Source of the DNA: Spirochaetales bacterium
GTDB taxonomy: Bacteria; Spirochaetota; Spirochaetia; Sphaerochaetales; Sphaerochaetaceae
Direction of reading: 5' to 3'
Assembly: GCA_028722305.1 (NCBI GenBank)
Contig: JAQYHB010000037.1
Coordinates: 1 to 64,000 of the forward strand
DNA: 64,000 bases
Below are positions 16,298 to 24,780 of the stretch, piece by piece. Every line of letters begins with the position of its first letter. The first letter of the stretch is position 1. A program made the translations under genes and the position numbers. A model generated the notes under the pieces. It did no database searches and was not told the DNA's origin. It worked only from the letters and a program-made list of their open reading frames with translations.

Positions 16298-17926
16298 TTG
16301 CAGACTACGCTGACACTGTTGGTTCTCAGCAGCGTCGTCTCCATCGTGCTGTTGATCGGCAGCAGCACCTTCCTGTTTCTTGTCTCCTACCAGAAGAAAA
16401 GCAACGCGATCATCCTGAACGAACGTTGCCAGCGTGAGGCGTCGGTGCTGGAGCTCCATTTCAGCAGCTCGAGACAGTCGGTCGACGCGGTCGCCACCTT
16501 TGCGAAGAACAACGCGTTCGGGCACCTCAGCGATTTGGCAGAGAGCCCCGATTATCTTCTCCAATACCAGGACAGTCTGGATAAGCTGCTCGATGTGGCC
16601 GCCAACAACACCCAGGATGTGCTTATCAGCTACTACGCTCTGAACAGCGATTTCCTGCCCGGAGTTCCCGGCACGTGGCTGACCAGGAATTCCGCAGACC
16701 TTCCCTTCCGGAAAAAGCCGGTACCGGACTACCGGCTTTTCGACGGAATCAACCAAAGCGGATGGTGGTACGTGCCACAGCGCGCCAGGAAGGCCGTCTC
16801 CTTCGGCCCCTATTTCAGTTCCCACGCGAACCGTCTGGTGCTCACCTACGCGGTACCGATCTACGAGCAGGGCATCTGCCTCTGTGTCGTCGGCATGTCC
16901 TTCGACTACCGGACGATGGCGACCTACCTGGATGCGATCAACGAAATGAAGGGACATGCGATCCTTCTGGATGACGATGACAACGTCATGTACGCCCCGG
17001 ACATGGAAGTCGGGACACCGTTGTTCGCGCAGATTCCCGGACTGATTCCCATCAAGGACTTTCCTGATGGCTCAGGGAACGAGCTGGTGTCCTTCAAGCA
17101 GGATGGCAAGCGGATGAGCGCCGCCTACCGCAGGCTCTCGAACGGCATGGGGTTACTGCTGGTCGTTCCGGACTCCTCGCTCTACGGGGAATCCTACCTG
17201 CTTGGAACACGGATCCTCCTGATGATGGTACTGACCCTTGTGGTAGCCGGTTTCGCTTCTTCCTCCAAGCTGAAGAAACTCTTTTCCCCGCTCAACGAGC
17301 TGAACGAGGCGATGACCCACATGAGCGGGGAGATGACCGACCTCGCGTTGCCGGAGAGTGGCAATGACGAGATCGGACAACTGACTGATGCCATCAAGTA
17401 TATGGCAGGCAAACTGAAAACCTACCTGCATTTCGTCAACCAGATGGCGTATACCGACAGCCTTACCGGTGCGGAAAACAAACTGGCTTTCTCGAACACG
17501 GTCAAGCATTTGGACGAGCAGGCACGAAAGGATTCCTCGGTCTCGTACACGGTGGTCTTTTTCGATGTGAACAATCTGAAGTTCATCAACGACACGTTCG
17601 GCCACATGCAGGGTGACCGCTACCTGCTCGGAGTCTACCGGTTGCTGAGAAGCATCTTCCCGAAATCCCCGATCTACCGCATCGGAGGAGACGAGTTCAT
17701 CCTGCTTCCTCAAGGCGAGGAGCTTGCCGACATCGAAGGGAAACTGGCCAACCTGGAAGTGGAAGTATCCGAAAGAAGCGACGCACCCCTATGGACGGAC
17801 CGGCTTTCCGTTGCCTGGGGCAAGGCGGACTTCATCCAAGATATCGACCCCTCCTTCGATTCAGTCTTCCGGCGGGCGGAACAGGCCATGTACGCGCAGA
17901 AGCGCCGGATGGAGGCCCTCCGATGA
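16298..17926 (+). CDS. Membrane sensor diguanylate cyclase (Cache-HAMP-GGDEF)
   Basis: A 542-residue protein expected to make cyclic di-GMP from GTP. A first membrane helix (TLTLLVLSSVVSIVLL) leads to a roughly 260-residue extracytoplasmic dCache-like sensor domain. A second membrane helix (ILLMMVLTLVVAGF) and a HAMP-like linker (LNELNEAMTHMSGEMTDLAL) follow. The C-terminal GGDEF domain has DSLTGAENK, the metal Asp in FFDVNNLKFINDTFGH and an intact GGDEF. No RxxD inhibitory site is seen before GGDEF, so product inhibition there is unlikely. It overlaps the next cyclase gene by four bases. The alternative start is ATG 16274. Confidence 0.9.
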   Translation: MQTTLTLLVLSSVVSIVLLIGSSTFLFLVSYQKKSNAIILNERCQREASVLELHFSSSRQSVDAVATFAKNNAFGHLSDLAESPDYLLQYQDSLDKLLDVAANNTQDVLISYYALNSDFLPGVPGTWLTRNSADLPFRKKPVPDYRLFDGINQSGWWYVPQRARKAVSFGPYFSSHANRLVLTYAVPIYEQGICLCVVGMSFDYRTMATYLDAINEMKGHAILLDDDDNVMYAPDMEVGTPLFAQIPGLIPIKDFPDGSGNELVSFKQDGKRMSAAYRRLSNGMGLLLVVPDSSLYGESYLLGTRILLMMVLTLVVAGFASSSKLKKLFSPLNELNEAMTHMSGEMTDLALPESGNDEIGQLTDAIKYMAGKLKTYLHFVNQMAYTDSLTGAENKLAFSNTVKHLDEQARKDSSVSYTVVFFDVNNLKFINDTFGHMQGDRYLLGVYRLLRSIFPKSPIYRIGGDEFILLPQGEELADIEGKLANLEVEVSERSDAPLWTDRLSVAWGKADFIQDIDPSFDSVFRRAEQAMYAQKRRMEALR

Positions 17927-19566
17927 GAAGGCGAACCCTTTCCCATACCCTGCAACTGTTGATTGCGCTCACGATTCTTTCTACCGCCTCGATCATCGGC
18001 TTCATTGCCGGCACCCAGCTGAACAGCTCGGTCAACCGCGGCTCGGAGAGGATCCTCAGCTCGACCTGCTCGGAAATCGGGCAGACCATCGAGAACCAGC
18101 TCCAGCAGACCGAGCAAGCCGCGCAGACGCTGGCTGACTATATCACGCATTCCATCCCTTCCCCAAACCTTTTGCAGGATCCGAAGTTCTACGAGGGGCT
18201 CCGGAAGAACCTGGACGAGATGATTTCGCTGACCGTCACGGCCACCCCGGAAATCACGGGGTGTGCAATCTATTTCGATCCGGACGTCCTGCCGGGGAAT
18301 GCGGCCTGCGGCATCGTCCAGAAGCGAAGCCCTTCCTCCGCCCAGTTCTTCCCTGTCATTCTGAAAAACATCAACGACATGCGGGATAATGAAGACTGGC
18401 GCGACATCATCAGTGTGCAGATGCCGCTCTGGCAGGCGCCACATGTCGACAACACCAACAACCAACAGATTGTCCTGAGCTACCTGGTTCCCGTCTTCGC
18501 CGGCAAGATCCTTGCCGGCTATGTCGCGATTGACACCGATTACGAGGAGCTCGACCGAATGCTGGCGGACATCAAGGTCTATGATACGGGCTATGCGATC
18601 CTGGCTGACATGAATGGAGCGGTCATCCACCACCCATCGATGAAATCCGGAACCGTCCTGTACGACGACAATCCCGAGCTTGCCCGCAGGCTACTGAAGG
18701 AAAAGCCGAACCGGATGGGTGTCACAGGACCCGTCTCCGCCAAGGTGTACGGGGTGGACAAACTTCTTGTTTCCACCACGCTGAGCAATGGGCTCGCACT
18801 GATACTCGCCGCCCCGAAAGGGGAGATCTTCCAAAGGCGGGACACGATGGCCTTCCTTGTCATCCTCACCGTGGTGATCACCACCCTCTTCTTCCTCATT
18901 ATCACTGCGATGATTGCCTCAAGACTGTTACAACCGCTCGAAGCACTCCAGCAAGCAGCAGCGCGTATCGCGGTCGGGGACTTCGATGTGCACCTGGCTG
19001 CGTCCGGTGGCGCCGAAATCGCCACGCTGACCCGGAGCATCCAGCAGATGGCGGAGCGACTGCACGGATACGTGAACTACCTGGAAGCCCAAACCTACCG
19101 GGATGTGCTGACCGGAGCGGGTGCCCCGCGCGCCTACGAGCGCGAGGTAACCTACCGCAAGGAAATGATCGCCCACGGGGAACCCTTCTCGGTGGTCTTC
19201 TTCGATGTCAACCATCTGAAGCAGATCAACGACAATCTCGGCCACGATGCAGGTGACACATACCTGCAAGCCGCTGCGGACCTGATCCGTTCATGCTTCC
19301 CCAACAGCGAACTCTTCCGCACGGGAGGAGACGAATTCGTCCTCTTCCCCGATGGAGTCGACTTGAAGGACCGCTACCAGATACTCGACCAGCTGGATGC
19401 CGCCATGGTAAAGCTTGCGGGCGAGGAAGATCCCATCAACCGGGTCTCGATATCCTATGGAATCGCGGACCTGGAGCTTGGAAAGGATACCACTTACGAG
19501 ATGCTTCTCGCCCGGGCGGAGAAGGCCATGTACGCGATGAAGAAACGGCTCCATATCACCCGGTAA
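17923..19566 (+). CDS. Membrane sensor diguanylate cyclase (Cache-HAMP-GGDEF)
   Basis: A 547-residue protein of the same plan as its upstream neighbour: membrane helix (LQLLIALTILSTASIIGFIAG), dCache-like sensor region (about residues 40-290), membrane helix (AFLVILTVVITTLFFLI), HAMP (LLQPLEALQQAAARIAVGDF) and a GGDEF domain with intact GGDEF and FFDVNHLKQINDNLGH. No RxxD site is visible. The start overlaps the previous stop (ATGA, 17923-17926) with GGAGG upstream, so both cyclases are made from one message. The sensor domains differ, so the pair may integrate two signals into one c-di-GMP output. Confidence 0.9.
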   Translation: MRRRTLSHTLQLLIALTILSTASIIGFIAGTQLNSSVNRGSERILSSTCSEIGQTIENQLQQTEQAAQTLADYITHSIPSPNLLQDPKFYEGLRKNLDEMISLTVTATPEITGCAIYFDPDVLPGNAACGIVQKRSPSSAQFFPVILKNINDMRDNEDWRDIISVQMPLWQAPHVDNTNNQQIVLSYLVPVFAGKILAGYVAIDTDYEELDRMLADIKVYDTGYAILADMNGAVIHHPSMKSGTVLYDDNPELARRLLKEKPNRMGVTGPVSAKVYGVDKLLVSTTLSNGLALILAAPKGEIFQRRDTMAFLVILTVVITTLFFLIITAMIASRLLQPLEALQQAAARIAVGDFDVHLAASGGAEIATLTRSIQQMAERLHGYVNYLEAQTYRDVLTGAGAPRAYEREVTYRKEMIAHGEPFSVVFFDVNHLKQINDNLGHDAGDTYLQAAADLIRSCFPNSELFRTGGDEFVLFPDGVDLKDRYQILDQLDAAMVKLAGEEDPINRVSISYGIADLELGKDTTYEMLLARAEKAMYAMKKRLHITR

Positions 19567-19616
19567 CCATTTCCCCTCCCGGATGTTTGTCTGTGTAGGG
19601 ACGGGAGGAAAAAACC

Positions 19617-19994
19617 ATGGACAAGGCGGGAAAACAACAGGTTTTTGACGAATCGGTCTCGACGACCAACAAGGCGCAGCGGTTGGCTGTCGCCCTGTGC
19701 GAACAGTCCGAAAGGGACGGGACCAACGCGTTTGATGTCCTGAAAGAGACCATCCAGAAGATGCAGGAAGAGAAAGAGCTGCGCCAGGGAATCCTTTTCG
19801 TGGATGGCAACCACACCGGCATGCTCGAGCAGTCGGCCTTGCAGTACAACGGCAGGAACCCGAGAGTCATCAACCTGACCGTCTATCCCGAGGACCGTAG
19901 CTATTACGGCATCAAGCGCTGTCCCACCCTGCTCTACCGGGACCACCGGTTTGTCGGCAGCAGGGCGATTTTCGCCTCTCTCGCCACCCGCTGA
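19617..19994 (+). CDS. Small protein, possible thioredoxin-fold remnant
   Basis: A 125-residue soluble protein I do not recognise as a named family. The N-terminal half is charged and helical (KETIQKMQEEKELRQ). The C-terminal part (IKRCPTLLYRDHRFVGSRAIFASL) has the cis-Pro and VG pattern that ends a thioredoxin fold, but no CxxC is present. GGGAGG precedes ATG 19617 and it follows the second cyclase by 50 bases on the same strand. The fold is a guess. Confidence 0.6.
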   Translation: MDKAGKQQVFDESVSTTNKAQRLAVALCEQSERDGTNAFDVLKETIQKMQEEKELRQGILFVDGNHTGMLEQSALQYNGRNPRVINLTVYPEDRSYYGIKRCPTLLYRDHRFVGSRAIFASLATR

Positions 19995-20045
19995 CATTCC
20001 AACGACCACCTGCCGAGGGGGATTCCGAAAGGGATTCCCTTCGCT

Positions 20046-20960
20046 TCATTTTGCGATCATGAGATGCATGTTCTGCTCCACATGCTCGATCCTGCGGGCG
20101 AAGAGCACGCTCGCCGCCACCATCGCGTCCACATCCAGCACCTCGGTATCCCTTTGCTGATGGAGCAGGAGCAGATAGGTCATCCGCATCGCCCGCCTGA
20201 CAAAACGGACAATCCGCCCCCAGGGCATCCCATACCAGGCCATGCACCCGTATCGGAAGAGCAACAGCGACCCCAACGTGGTGAACCAAGGCTCCAGTTG
20301 CGCCTCGTGGCCCTGCCAATAGGAATCGGAGCCCCGATGGAGCTGGCGGATCCTCGCGGGGGTCAAAAAACCCACACGGCTTTTCCTGGTACAATCCGCG
20401 ACGATGCTGGCAAGGTGGGTGTCTTCCCTCCCATCGGTGACGATACGCCGCACCGTTGACGGCCGCTGCAAGACAGCGATCAACCGTCCGCGACGGTCGA
20501 GGATTTCAGCCAATTCCTTTTTCCCCTCCCTGCGGAGGGGCGTCCCTCCCTCCTGTTCCTCCCCCAGGAAGGAAAGCGGGCGGGTGAATGCCATGCGGCA
20601 GGCTTCGGGACAGGCGAGATCCATCGAGAACTGCAGGTAGCAACCTACGTTCCAGGAAATACGGGGGAAATAGCGGCAGGTCTCGCACAGCGCGTCCGCG
20701 CCAAGCTCTTTTTGCATGCGGCACAGGCCATCCCTGTCCAGGAACCAGCAATGACCTTCGGGGGTAACGGTGAAGGAATAGGCATCTTCATCCTTGACCA
20801 AATGGCTGCGGACCACCTCCCCCTCTTTTCCCGCAAGCTTTTGATATCGCTTCAGACTATCGGAATCGATTTCAACCGACCAGCCGATACAGCAGGTCAG
20901 CGGGCAATCGCCCGCCAGGCAGGAAAAACCAGTGAACACGGAGGGATAGGCAATACGCAT
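20046..20960 (-). CDS. FliB-like flagellin lysine N-methylase
   Basis: A 304-residue protein with the cysteine pattern of the FliB / YkgJ-like superfamily: FSCLAGDCPLTCC (Cys14, 19, 23, 24), then CWFLDRDGLCRM and ALCETCRYFPR, consistent with an Fe-S or zinc cluster. FliB methylates flagellin lysines in Salmonella; homologues also occur in bacteria without nearby flagellar genes, and none is seen here, so the target is open. The start is forced by conserved Cys14. No ribosome site precedes it: an extended -10 TGGTATACT ends seven bases before the ATG, suggesting a leaderless message. Confidence 0.82.
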   Translation of the reverse strand: MRIAYPSVFTGFSCLAGDCPLTCCIGWSVEIDSDSLKRYQKLAGKEGEVVRSHLVKDEDAYSFTVTPEGHCWFLDRDGLCRMQKELGADALCETCRYFPRISWNVGCYLQFSMDLACPEACRMAFTRPLSFLGEEQEGGTPLRREGKKELAEILDRRGRLIAVLQRPSTVRRIVTDGREDTHLASIVADCTRKSRVGFLTPARIRQLHRGSDSYWQGHEAQLEPWFTTLGSLLLFRYGCMAWYGMPWGRIVRFVRRAMRMTYLLLLHQQRDTEVLDVDAMVAASVLFARRIEHVEQNMHLMIAK

Positions 20961-20967
20961 GGAAAAC

Positions 20968-20976
20968 AGTATACCA
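20968..20976 (-). promoter_or_regulatory. Extended -10 box placing the fliB-like transcript start at its ATG
   Basis: On the minus strand TGG-TATACT, with -10 at 20968-20973, ends seven bases before ATG 20960. No -35 is recognisable, as is usual for extended -10 promoters. Confidence 0.5.
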
Positions 20977-20997
20977 CGCGACCGGCCACTTTCCCTC

Positions 20998-21906
20998 TCA
21001 GGATTCTTGTCCGAGGAACCTCTTGATATTGTCCAGCACCTTGCGGCTCAACAGGTCGTAGGCCTGGCGGGTCATGCCGGCGGAGGCATCAGGACAGATG
21101 ACATTCTCCCGGCCCATCACCCTATCGGCGATGGGGCCGATGCCGCCCTTGGTGTCGCTGCAGAAGATATTCCTAGGGTTGCCAATCCAGCGCATGAGGG
21201 CATCCATGTCCGATGCAGGACCAATGGAGGTGTTGATCATGATCTTCCCTTCCCCCAGCGCCTCGAACTGCTTCCCATGGAGCAGGATCACGTTCTTGTT
21301 CAGGCAGGTGACCACAACGTCGCACCAGGCAAGCAGCTCATCCAAGGGTTGGAAGCGCATTCCCTCCGCCTCCCGCTCCGGCTTCACCGTCCGCGCGTAG
21401 TAGTGGATTTCAGCCCCGAGCATCCGGAGAGCCTGTGCCGTCATGGTACCGCTGGCACCAATGCCGACAAAACCCACCTTCAGGCCGGTGATTTCCAGGG
21501 GAAGGGCCCTCCACCGGGGATAATCGTAGCCGTGCAGGATCCGGACCAGCTGGTAGATCACATACTCGGTCACGCCATGGTCCCCGTAGTCACGGATGCC
21601 GGTCACCGTGATGCCATGCGTCTCGGCATAGCCGATATCGACATTGGCGCTCTCCTTCGAGTAGAGGCTGCAGCACATGCCGACGTACTTCAGGCAGGGC
21701 GCGACGGAGAGCACGTTCGCCCCGATGACCGGCAATGTCCGGGTCAGCACCGCGTCGGCGTCTCCGATACGCCGGACCAGATCCGCATCATCGGCAGGCA
21801 GGGTGTCGTGGCGGACAATCTGCTTCGCGTACATTTCCAGCTCCCGCTCCGCCCAGGGGGTCAGACCGACCGGCCCGACCTCGACAAGTTTCTCGAATTT
21901 TCTCAT
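20998..21906 (-). CDS. D-isomer-specific 2-hydroxyacid dehydrogenase family protein
   Basis: A 302-residue NAD-dependent oxidoreductase. The C-terminal Rossmann part shows LKVGFVGIGASGTMTAQAL as the dinucleotide site. MINTSIG and a later CSDTKGGIGP resemble, but do not exactly match, the usual NxxRG and D/H catalytic segments, so the substrate and even full activity are uncertain. It follows the aspartate dehydrogenase-like gene by ten bases, suggesting a shared amino- or keto-acid pathway. Confidence 0.78.
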   Translation of the reverse strand: MRKFEKLVEVGPVGLTPWAERELEMYAKQIVRHDTLPADDADLVRRIGDADAVLTRTLPVIGANVLSVAPCLKYVGMCCSLYSKESANVDIGYAETHGITVTGIRDYGDHGVTEYVIYQLVRILHGYDYPRWRALPLEITGLKVGFVGIGASGTMTAQALRMLGAEIHYYARTVKPEREAEGMRFQPLDELLAWCDVVVTCLNKNVILLHGKQFEALGEGKIMINTSIGPASDMDALMRWIGNPRNIFCSDTKGGIGPIADRVMGRENVICPDASAGMTRQAYDLLSRKVLDNIKRFLGQES

Positions 21907-21916
21907 ATGACGCTCC

Positions 21917-22708
21917 TCAGAAGAACTGGATGGGACTGGCGAGGTTCCTCAGCAGGGCGACCACGCTCCAGCCCGCGATATCGCTACTCGCGGAGTAGAC
22001 ATCGACCAAGGCCTTCACTCCCTCACCCTCCGCGGTGATGGCATGGTCGTCGCCGACGAATGCCGGGACACTGGTGATCGTACTGGTCGCCACTTCTGCT
22101 CCCGTGGTGGCAAGGGCAGTCGCCACCGCGACGTTGACCTTGGTAGGCAGCAGCTTGATTGCCTCGGCTGTGGTGCCATGGAAAACCTGCCGCTCTCCCC
22201 GCTCCAGCTCGTCCGAGTACAGCGGGGTACCTTTGAGCGACTTCGGCCCCTTATGCGTGTGGATGCCGGCATCGACTTTGGTGCCTTTGGCCTGTCCCAT
22301 CAAGCTAATGGTGTTCAGCACGTCGAAGCCGCCCACCGCTCCGCTAGGGATATGGATTTTCGAGCCATGGGTCAGCGCCTCCTGGATGCATCGGCCTTTG
22401 AAGTCCGCGTCAGCGAAGGCTCCAACCGAGAGGGGCACGACGCTGGTCCCCTGCCGCAGGGCTTTGGGTGCGACTTCTTTCAGAAGGGCGATCGAGGCAG
22501 TCTCGATCAGATAGTCGGGTTTCAGAGCAAGCAGCTCTGCTGGAGAGGCGACCGCCGTCGCCCCAGTCCCCTCGACGAGCGCCTTTGCATCCCGGATGTC
22601 CCGGGAATAAGCCCCAACGAGCCGATAGCCCTCAAGTAGTCCTTGTGTATAGGCGTTGGCGACAATCGTTCCCAGATGGCCGCAACCCATGATGCAGAAT
22701 GTACGCAT
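21917..22708 (-). CDS. Aspartate dehydrogenase-like protein (NadX family)
   Basis: A 263-residue protein with an N-terminal Rossmann motif IMGCGHLG and the DUF108-type C-terminal domain (IHIPSGAVGGFDVLN, then KVNVAVATALATTG). NadX-type enzymes oxidise L-aspartate to iminoaspartate with NAD(P), feeding NAD synthesis or amino-acid metabolism; this family also contains enzymes of other specificity. GAGGAG five bases before ATG 22708 sets the start. It sits between Gfo/Idh/MocA and 2-hydroxyacid dehydrogenase genes. No nadA or nadC is seen here. Confidence 0.82.
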   Translation of the reverse strand: MRTFCIMGCGHLGTIVANAYTQGLLEGYRLVGAYSRDIRDAKALVEGTGATAVASPAELLALKPDYLIETASIALLKEVAPKALRQGTSVVPLSVGAFADADFKGRCIQEALTHGSKIHIPSGAVGGFDVLNTISLMGQAKGTKVDAGIHTHKGPKSLKGTPLYSDELERGERQVFHGTTAEAIKLLPTKVNVAVATALATTGAEVATSTITSVPAFVGDDHAITAEGEGVKALVDVYSASSDIAGWSVVALLRNLASPIQFF

Positions 22709-22722
22709 ATTTCTCCTCTTTT

Positions 22723-23691
22723 CTATTGTTCCCATGGATAGACCATGCCCCACTGCGCGCGCATCGCGTCCATCAGCCGCATCACCCGAAGGATTTCCGA
22801 ATGCGGCATCTGTGGACACTCGGTACGCCCTTCCCGGATTGCCGCGCAGCAGGAGTTCAGTTCATATTCGAATCCGGTCATCTGGGGCGGAACCAGGATA
22901 TCCCGGACGAAGTTCCGCTTTCGGTCGTAGACCTTGACGCTCTGGGGATTGTTGACATTGTCCACCCAGATCCACCCATCGCTACCGGCAATCTGGCAGC
23001 TTCGGTCGCTGACGGCAGTATAGCCGGTCTGCATTGACCCGATCGCGCCAGAGGAAAAGCGAAGCGAAGTGCTGGAAAGCTCATCGACACCCTTGTCGGA
23101 GAGCTTGGCCATGCTCTGGATTTCCGTCACCTCCCCCTTCAGGTTCATCAACAGGAAGTTCAGCGTATAGACCCCGATATCCAGCAGGCTGCCGCCAGCC
23201 AGCGACGGCTCGACCAGGCGGGGCTTCTGCACCATATTGGCAAAGTAGGTCGCCTCGGCATGACAGACCTGTCCGATTTCTCCACCCTCGACAGCCTGGT
23301 CGATACGGGTCCGGATGGGCTGGTAGCGTGTCCAGATCGCCTCGGCCAGCAGGGTTCCCTGCCGTTTTGCCTTCCGGATCAGCGACTCGGCCTCGATTGC
23401 GTTGCTGGTGAAGGCTTTCTCGACCAACACATGCTTTCCCTGGTCCAGGCACATGTCGGCCACCCGGGCATGAAAGCTATGGGGTACAGCGATATAGACA
23501 AGGTCGACATGGGGGTCTTCGGCAAGCCGCTCATACGAGCCATAGGCATGCTCCGCCTCGAACCGGCTCGCGAAACGGTCAGCCTTTTCCTGCGTGCGGG
23601 AAGCGACCGCATACAACGTGTGGCCGGTCATGTGAACCGTCCGGGACATCTTCTCGGCGATATGTCCGCAGCCAATGATACCGATGCGCAT
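22723..23691 (-). CDS. Gfo/Idh/MocA family oxidoreductase
   Basis: A 322-residue NAD(P)-dependent sugar-type dehydrogenase. Rossmann motif IGIIGCGHIAEKM is at the N-terminus. The usual EKP loop is present as VLVEKAF (EKA variant), followed by the C-terminal domain with SLLDIGVYTLNF. The likely substrate is a sugar, inositol or dihydrodiol, not readable from sequence. GGAGG lies four bases upstream. Its ATG overlaps the stop of the DUF2442 gene (TGATG), so it is translated in a coupled series. Confidence 0.87.
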   Translation of the reverse strand: MRIGIIGCGHIAEKMSRTVHMTGHTLYAVASRTQEKADRFASRFEAEHAYGSYERLAEDPHVDLVYIAVPHSFHARVADMCLDQGKHVLVEKAFTSNAIEAESLIRKAKRQGTLLAEAIWTRYQPIRTRIDQAVEGGEIGQVCHAEATYFANMVQKPRLVEPSLAGGSLLDIGVYTLNFLLMNLKGEVTEIQSMAKLSDKGVDELSSTSLRFSSGAIGSMQTGYTAVSDRSCQIAGSDGWIWVDNVNNPQSVKVYDRKRNFVRDILVPPQMTGFEYELNSCCAAIREGRTECPQMPHSEILRVMRLMDAMRAQWGMVYPWEQ

Positions 23692-23930
23692 CAAACCTCC
23701 TTGCTGGCGCTCCACAGCTCGTCAGCCTCGACGTTCTGGCCGCCGGCCCACGCGATGCCGTCCCCTGAAAGGTGCACCGTCTCGAAATACTCCGACTCCT
23801 TGCGCTCGTTGTGCCAAAAGTCCTTGATCAGGTATGAGGCATCAAAGAGGCGCTTCACCTGTCCTTCATACTCCAACAGCAACCGGTATCCTTTGATTGG
23901 CCAGACGTGAACCAGACGCGGTATCTCCAT
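23691..23930 (-). CDS. DUF2442 domain protein
   Basis: A 79-residue protein matching DUF2442: MEIPRLVHVWPIKGYRLLLEYEG, then RLFDASYLI, then a strand pair ending DGIAWAGGQNVEADELW. Such proteins are often found near toxin-antitoxin or mobile genes, but here it lies in an ordinary metabolic operon with a five-base gap to the HAD gene and a one-base overlap with Gfo/Idh/MocA. No function known. The long N-terminal extension in this frame is a shadow of the HAD gene. Confidence 0.83.
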   Translation of the reverse strand: MEIPRLVHVWPIKGYRLLLEYEGQVKRLFDASYLIKDFWHNERKESEYFETVHLSGDGIAWAGGQNVEADELWSASKEV

Positions 23931-23935
23931 CGGAA

Positions 23936-24730
23936 TCAGGCTTTCCCTTTTCGGGCCGCATCGACGATATCGCCCACGCCATCCAGCACCAGGCCGGGTC
24001 GATAGGCGTATTCCTTCAGCGTTTCCCGGGTGGAGATGCCGCTGAGGACCAGGATGGTGGACATGCCGCATTCCAGGCCGCTGATCACATCGGTGTCCAT
24101 CCGGTCACCGACCATGACCGCCTCGCCGGAGTGGCAGCCAAGAATCCGCAGACCGGTCCGCATCATCAACGGGTTGGGCTTTCCACAGAAGTAGGCCTTC
24201 ACCCCGGTCGCCATCTCGATCGGCGCGACCAGGGCGCGGCAAGCAGGAGCGATGCCATCCTCGATCGGGCCGGAGACATCACTGTTGGCTCCAATCAGCT
24301 TGGCGCCATGGAGCACCAGATTGGTGGCCTTGGTGATGGTATCCAACGAGTAGCCCCTGCCCTCGCCGACCACCACGTAGTCGGGGTTGACGTCGTTCAT
24401 CGTGATCCCGACATCATACAGCGCGTTCAGAAGCCCGGCTTCACCAATCACGTAGACCGAGCAACCGGGTGCCTGCTCCTTCAGGAAGGCGGCCGTAGCC
24501 AAGGCGCTGGTGTAGAAGTGCTCCTGCCCGACATCAAGTCCCATGCGGGCGAGCTTCTGCTGAAGCTCACGCGGGGTGTAACTGCTGTTGTTGGTCAGGA
24601 ACAGGTATTGCTTGTCGCTTTCCTTGAGCCAGTGGATGAACCGGTCAACCCCCGCAAGGATGCGGTTGCCATGGTAGATGACTCCATCCATATCACAGAT
24701 GAATCCCTTCTTCTCGTTGATATCGATCAC
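23936..24730 (-). CDS. HAD-IIA (NagD-like) sugar phosphatase
   Basis: A 264-residue HAD hydrolase. Motif I is CDMDGVIYHG, motif II LTNNSS, and motif III/IV KPNPLM with VMVGDRMDTD, the standard set for NagD/phosphoglycolate phosphatase-like enzymes with a C2 cap. It should dephosphorylate a sugar or nucleotide phosphate in the cytoplasm. The start is GTG 24730 with AGGGGG upstream. It heads the run HAD - DUF2442 - Gfo/Idh/MocA - AspDH - 2HADH. Confidence 0.87.
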   Translation of the reverse strand: MIDINEKKGFICDMDGVIYHGNRILAGVDRFIHWLKESDKQYLFLTNNSSYTPRELQQKLARMGLDVGQEHFYTSALATAAFLKEQAPGCSVYVIGEAGLLNALYDVGITMNDVNPDYVVVGEGRGYSLDTITKATNLVLHGAKLIGANSDVSGPIEDGIAPACRALVAPIEMATGVKAYFCGKPNPLMMRTGLRILGCHSGEAVMVGDRMDTDVISGLECGMSTILVLSGISTRETLKEYAYRPGLVLDGVGDIVDAARKGKA

Positions 24731-24780
24731 GGTGTGCCCCCTGCCCTACCATACGCGAGAAAGGGCAATTGTTCCAGACC

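Noticed and set aside
15134-16957. 607-residue minus-strand frame
   Set aside because: Shadow of YwaF and the first cyclase; no recognisable domain.
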